64,000 nt of DNA from CBDCWT01 sp965223305 (GTDB taxonomy: Bacteria > Planctomycetota > Planctomycetia > Pirellulales > Pirellulaceae): the NCBI GenBank assembly GCA_965223305.1, contig CBDCWT010000080.1, positions 16,860 through 80,859 of the forward strand. Reading direction: 5' to 3'. Position 1 is the first letter of the stretch. Each line of letters opens with the position of its first letter. The translations under genes and the position numbers were made by a program. Shown here piece after piece: positions 61,009-64,000 of this stretch. The notes beneath the pieces were generated by a model, which had not been told where the DNA came from, did not search any database, and saw only the letters and a program-made list of their open reading frames with translations.

Positions 61009-61081
61009 AGCGCGTCACCAGATAAATCCAACAACTTGACAGGGAAGCGCCGCTCGCTGTCACCAATTGGAAGCCACAAGC

Positions 61082-62635
61082 ATGAACCCACAAGAGTTGC
61101 TGCGGATCGTCGATTCGTTGCACCGCGACAAGAATATCGACCCGGAAATCGTCTTTCAGGCGATCGAGGCGGCCCTCGTGTCGGCAGCCCGCAAACAGTA
61201 CGGGGAAGAATCGGAGATTTCGGTACAGATTACTCGCGACGATGGTTCGATTTCTGCCGACTGCAACGGAGAACCGCTCGACCCCGCTGAGATGATCGGC
61301 CGGATCGGGGCGCAAACTGCGAAACAGGTCATCATTCAGAAGATCCGGGAAGCCGAGCGTGACTCGCTGTTGGACGAGTACGCCGAGCTCGTCGGCCAGA
61401 TGATGTCGGGAATCGTGCAACGTAACGAAGGCGGAGCCACGACGGTCGCCTTGCAAGGCGTCGAAGCGATTCTGCCTCGTAGCGAGCAAATACCCGGGGA
61501 ATCTCATCATCCAAACGAGCGCGTGCGGGCGATCATCTATGAAGTGAAACCCCAAGGTAACCGCGTCAAGGTGGTGCTCAGCCGCAACCACCCGTCGCTG
61601 GTCCGCCGGCTCTTCGAGCAGGAGATTCCCGAGATCGCAGACGGCGTGATTACGATTAACGCAATGGCCCGCGAACCAGGGTACCGCAGCAAGGTTGCTG
61701 TCAGCAGCTCGGATCAGCGCATCGACTGTGTGGGCGCCTGCGTGGGAGTGCGCGGCAACCGCATTAAGAACATCATTGATGAACTAGCTGGCGAGCGGAT
61801 CGACATCGTACGGTGGAGCGACGATCCCGAAGAGTTGATTCGCAACGCCCTTCAGCCGGCAGAAGTCGAGCAGGTATTGCTGTGCGACATGATTGGACGA
61901 GCAATCGTGTTGGTCCGCGAGGACCAACTCTCTTTGGCCATCGGCCGTCGCGGGCAGAACGTCCGCTTGGCCAGCAAACTATGTGGCTGGGACATCGAGA
62001 TCATGACGGCGGACGAGCTGGAGGAACAGATCGACCGGGCCGTGATGGGCTTCTCGGAAATCGATGGAATGACAGAGGATCTGGCTCAACGGCTAGTCGA
62101 ACAAGGCTACTTGTCCTACGATGACCTCTCGGTCATTGAGCCGGACGCCTTGCAGGAGATGGGCGAGCTGACCGAGGACCAGGTCAACCAGATCGTCGAA
62201 CAGGCCGAACAGAAGGCGGAGGAGGCCGAGCGCGCCGCTTCGGAAGAACGGCGCCGCACGAAGGAACTGGAACAACTCGAACGGGAAGCTCAAGCTGCGG
62301 CCCAGGCTGCGGGAGCCGACCAAGAAGAGAAAGCGGGCTCCGACCAGGAGGTGGACCCCGGTGTGGTTGCGACCGATGCCGCCGATACGAACCTGCCAGC
62401 GTCTGGCGAAGAGGTGTCGGTCGAGCACGCGGAAACTGCAGCCGGCACGGAGGTTCCATCAGCGGACCTAGCAGAGAACACAGAGAACAACGCAGAGGAA
62501 GAAGAGGTGGCGGAAGTGCCTGCTGCGGAAGAGAGCACTTCCGACAACGATGCTCCGGCAGCCGAGGCCGCGTCCACGGCCGACCAACCGGAACTCGAAA
62601 CAGCCAAAGCACGCGATGAGGCTGCCCAGGAGTAG
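61082..62635 (+). CDS. nusA: Transcription termination/antitermination factor NusA
   Basis: This 517-residue protein has the NusA N-terminal domain (NPQELLRIVDSLHRDKNIDP) and an S1 domain (about 130-195, VGQMMSGIVQRNEGGATTVA). KH1 contains DCVGACVGVRGNRIKNIIDE, and KH2 contains LAIGRRGQNVRLASKLCGWD. A helix-hairpin-helix-like region follows (SEIDGMTEDLAQRLVEQGYL). From about residue 370 it continues into a 150-residue Glu/Ala-rich acidic tail not found in E. coli NusA. It lies 205 bp before infB, as in the common nusA-infB operon, but rimP is not upstream. Confidence 0.95.
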   Translation: MNPQELLRIVDSLHRDKNIDPEIVFQAIEAALVSAARKQYGEESEISVQITRDDGSISADCNGEPLDPAEMIGRIGAQTAKQVIIQKIREAERDSLLDEYAELVGQMMSGIVQRNEGGATTVALQGVEAILPRSEQIPGESHHPNERVRAIIYEVKPQGNRVKVVLSRNHPSLVRRLFEQEIPEIADGVITINAMAREPGYRSKVAVSSSDQRIDCVGACVGVRGNRIKNIIDELAGERIDIVRWSDDPEELIRNALQPAEVEQVLLCDMIGRAIVLVREDQLSLAIGRRGQNVRLASKLCGWDIEIMTADELEEQIDRAVMGFSEIDGMTEDLAQRLVEQGYLSYDDLSVIEPDALQEMGELTEDQVNQIVEQAEQKAEEAERAASEERRRTKELEQLEREAQAAAQAAGADQEEKAGSDQEVDPGVVATDAADTNLPASGEEVSVEHAETAAGTEVPSADLAENTENNAEEEEVAEVPAAEESTSDNDAPAAEAASTADQPELETAKARDEAAQE

Positions 62636-62839
62636 TCGGCGGCAGAGAGCCCCGGACGAACCTGCCGCCGCTCAGGCCTGTTTGGTGCCACTGGGATTGC
62701 CTTCCATCCTGGAGGGTGAGGGCGTTCTCTTGGCGAAGAGATGGGATAGGAGAATGTTTATGTAACAGCGACTGCAGCAAATCGGTGTTTGCCAGTCGCC
62801 GTTTCCGGCTGTGCGAATACCGAAACGAAAGGCTCCAAA

Positions 62840-64000
62840 GTGCCAATACGGATCTATGCCTTAGCCAAAGACCTCAAGATCGACAGCAAAGAGCTCGTCG
62901 ATTTGTGCGCTAAAGTCGGTATCACTGGCAAGGGCTCTGCGCTGGCCAGCCTCGACGACGACGAAGTCGAGAAGGTCAAGTCCTTTCTCAGCAGCGGCGG
63001 CAAGAAGCCGGCCCCACCTCCGGCCCCCGAGCGACCGGTTCGTGTCGGTCGCACCGCGACAGCTCCGCCGGAGCCTGCGCCGCCGGTAAAGTACACGCGC
63101 GACGACTACATTGCGCCGGGCAGCGGTGGGAAGATCCGGGTCATCGGCGCGCCCAGCACGGCAGGCGCAGACCAGAAGAAAGAGCCCCCCGACACCGAGG
63201 CGCCGAAGCCAAAGAAGAAAGAGCCGGTGATCAGTCTCGCCAAGCTGCCCGAGGTCCAGCAGCCGACGGCCGAACCGAAATCGAACGATCCTCCGGCTCA
63301 AAAACCAGAAATCCGGCTCCCCAAGGACGCCATCGCGGGCCACAAGAAAGGCGGACGCGCCCCATTGGAGCATCTGACCAAGGCGGGTGACAAACAGAAA
63401 GCGCCGCTCTCCGGAAAACTGGGCAAAGGCGGACCAGGACAGCCGGCCTTTGCCGAGGCAGAGCCGCCATTAGGTAAAGCGGGCAACAAACATCGCCGCG
63501 GCAAGGGCCACGAGGAGGAAGGCGCCAACCGCGGCTTGGCTGGCATGGCCAGCGCCCGGGCCGACCGGCAGAAGGCCAGAAAGACGCGCGCCAAAGCTCG
63601 GGGCGGGCGCCTGATGGACGACGACGGCGGAGGTCGAAAGCGGCGCCGAACGCTGACCCGCAAGGGAACCAACACCGCGGCGCCCCGTAAGGGCCGAGTG
63701 GCCTTGGAACTGCCATGTACGGTACGCACCTTCTCGGAGGCTGCGGGAGTGCCTTCGTCGGCCGTACAAAAGGCGCTGATGGGGTTGGGTGTGATGGCCA
63801 CGATCAACGCCCAGATCGAAGACGAGCAGGTCGAACTGTTGGCCAGCGAGCTGGGCGTTGACCTGGAGTTTAAGCAAAAGGAGACCTTGGAAGACACGGT
63901 CTTGACGAATCTCCGGGAACAGGAGGACGATCCGGATTCGTTGGTGCCGCGTCCGCCGGTGATCACTTTTCTGGGCCACGTCGACCACGGTAAGACCTCT
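62840..64000 (+). CDS. infB: Translation initiation factor IF-2, N-terminal part (cut by window end)
   Basis: 387 residues are visible. The IF2 N-terminal domain is IRIYALAKDLKIDSKELVDL, then CAKVGITGKG. A long charged, Pro/Lys-rich linker follows (about 60-290), then the second IF2_N-like segment (TVRTFSEAAGVPSSAVQKAL). The GTPase begins with VTFLGHVDHGKTS-type sequence (G1 box, ITFLGHVDHGKTS), where the window ends. The start is taken as GTG 62840, giving VPIRIYALAKD, with AAAGG upstream. Confidence 0.95.
   Translation, partial: MPIRIYALAKDLKIDSKELVDLCAKVGITGKGSALASLDDDEVEKVKSFLSSGGKKPAPPPAPERPVRVGRTATAPPEPAPPVKYTRDDYIAPGSGGKIRVIGAPSTAGADQKKEPPDTEAPKPKKKEPVISLAKLPEVQQPTAEPKSNDPPAQKPEIRLPKDAIAGHKKGGRAPLEHLTKAGDKQKAPLSGKLGKGGPGQPAFAEAEPPLGKAGNKHRRGKGHEEEGANRGLAGMASARADRQKARKTRAKARGGRLMDDDGGGRKRRRTLTRKGTNTAAPRKGRVALELPCTVRTFSEAAGVPSSAVQKALMGLGVMATINAQIEDEQVELLASELGVDLEFKQKETLEDTVLTNLREQEDDPDSLVPRPPVITFLGHVDHGKTS

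Noticed and set aside
1..64000. CRISPR arrays, rRNA genes or a replication origin
   Set aside because: No regularly spaced direct repeats with unique spacers, no rRNA-like sequence, and no dnaA-box cluster or dnaA/dnaN genes were seen.

Overview
The window looks like a piece of a Planctomycetota chromosome, most likely from the Pirellulales. This is inferred from an N-terminal LEPR-XLL-type motif on a giant secreted protein, a PEP-CTERM protein, a cohesin/dockerin-like pair, several secreted proteins with planctomycete-style signal sequences, high GC, and many short palindromic intergenic repeats. No 16S rRNA is present, so the placement rests on gene content only.

Layout. (1) 1-4460 is the right end of an integrated phage-like element: a truncated ORF, a terminase small-subunit candidate, the terminase large subunit, a small MerR/excisionase-like HTH protein, an XRE regulator with a nearly leaderless promoter, and a tyrosine integrase. 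The last codons of the integrase run into the 3' half of a tRNA-Leu(UAA) gene, which is the probable attachment site. (2) 4783-9393 holds a membrane protein and an ankyrin-repeat protein. (3) 9762-18039, minus strand, is a compact chaperone locus: two TPR-like proteins, a divergent J-domain protein, a GrpE-like exchange factor, an Hsp70 and a zinc-ribbon protein in overlapping or abutting frames, followed by a membrane-anchored zinc-ribbon/trypsin-like protease. (4) 18418-24643 carries an octaheme cytochrome c, a threonine-dehydratase-type enzyme, a PQQ-propeller protein and a YkgJ-type cysteine-cluster protein. (5) 24818-34840 holds a 2,964-residue surface protein built from a repeated four-module unit, divergent from a PEP-CTERM protein. 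(6) 35337-42231 has rtcB, a Gfo/Idh/MocA oxidoreductase, a secreted unknown, three methionine-salvage genes (mtnB, mtnD, mtnC) and miaE. (7) 42232-49521 is rich in short repeats and holds a small HTH protein, an ABC-F ATPase, two low-complexity secreted proteins and a superoxide dismutase. (8) 49522-54883 holds a flagellin/FlgL-family gene behind an HD-GYP-like/PAS/GGDEF protein, and a membrane protein. (9) 55175-64000 is mainly core machinery: gltX, a secretin-like exported protein, a ketosynthase homologue without its catalytic Cys, a MalK/UgpC-type ABC ATPase, nusA, and the first part of infB.

The most notable non-gene structure is a 174-bp MITE-like element present three times (6568, 24660, 35091). 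Each copy is flanked by a 4-bp YTAA duplication and each sits between two convergent genes. One copy supplies the last five residues and stop codon of the giant gene. A second, unrelated hairpin element lies next to the third copy in a nested arrangement. The best candidates for an under-described biological system are the Hsp70/J/GrpE/TPR/protease locus and the [A-A-B-B]x3 giant surface protein.
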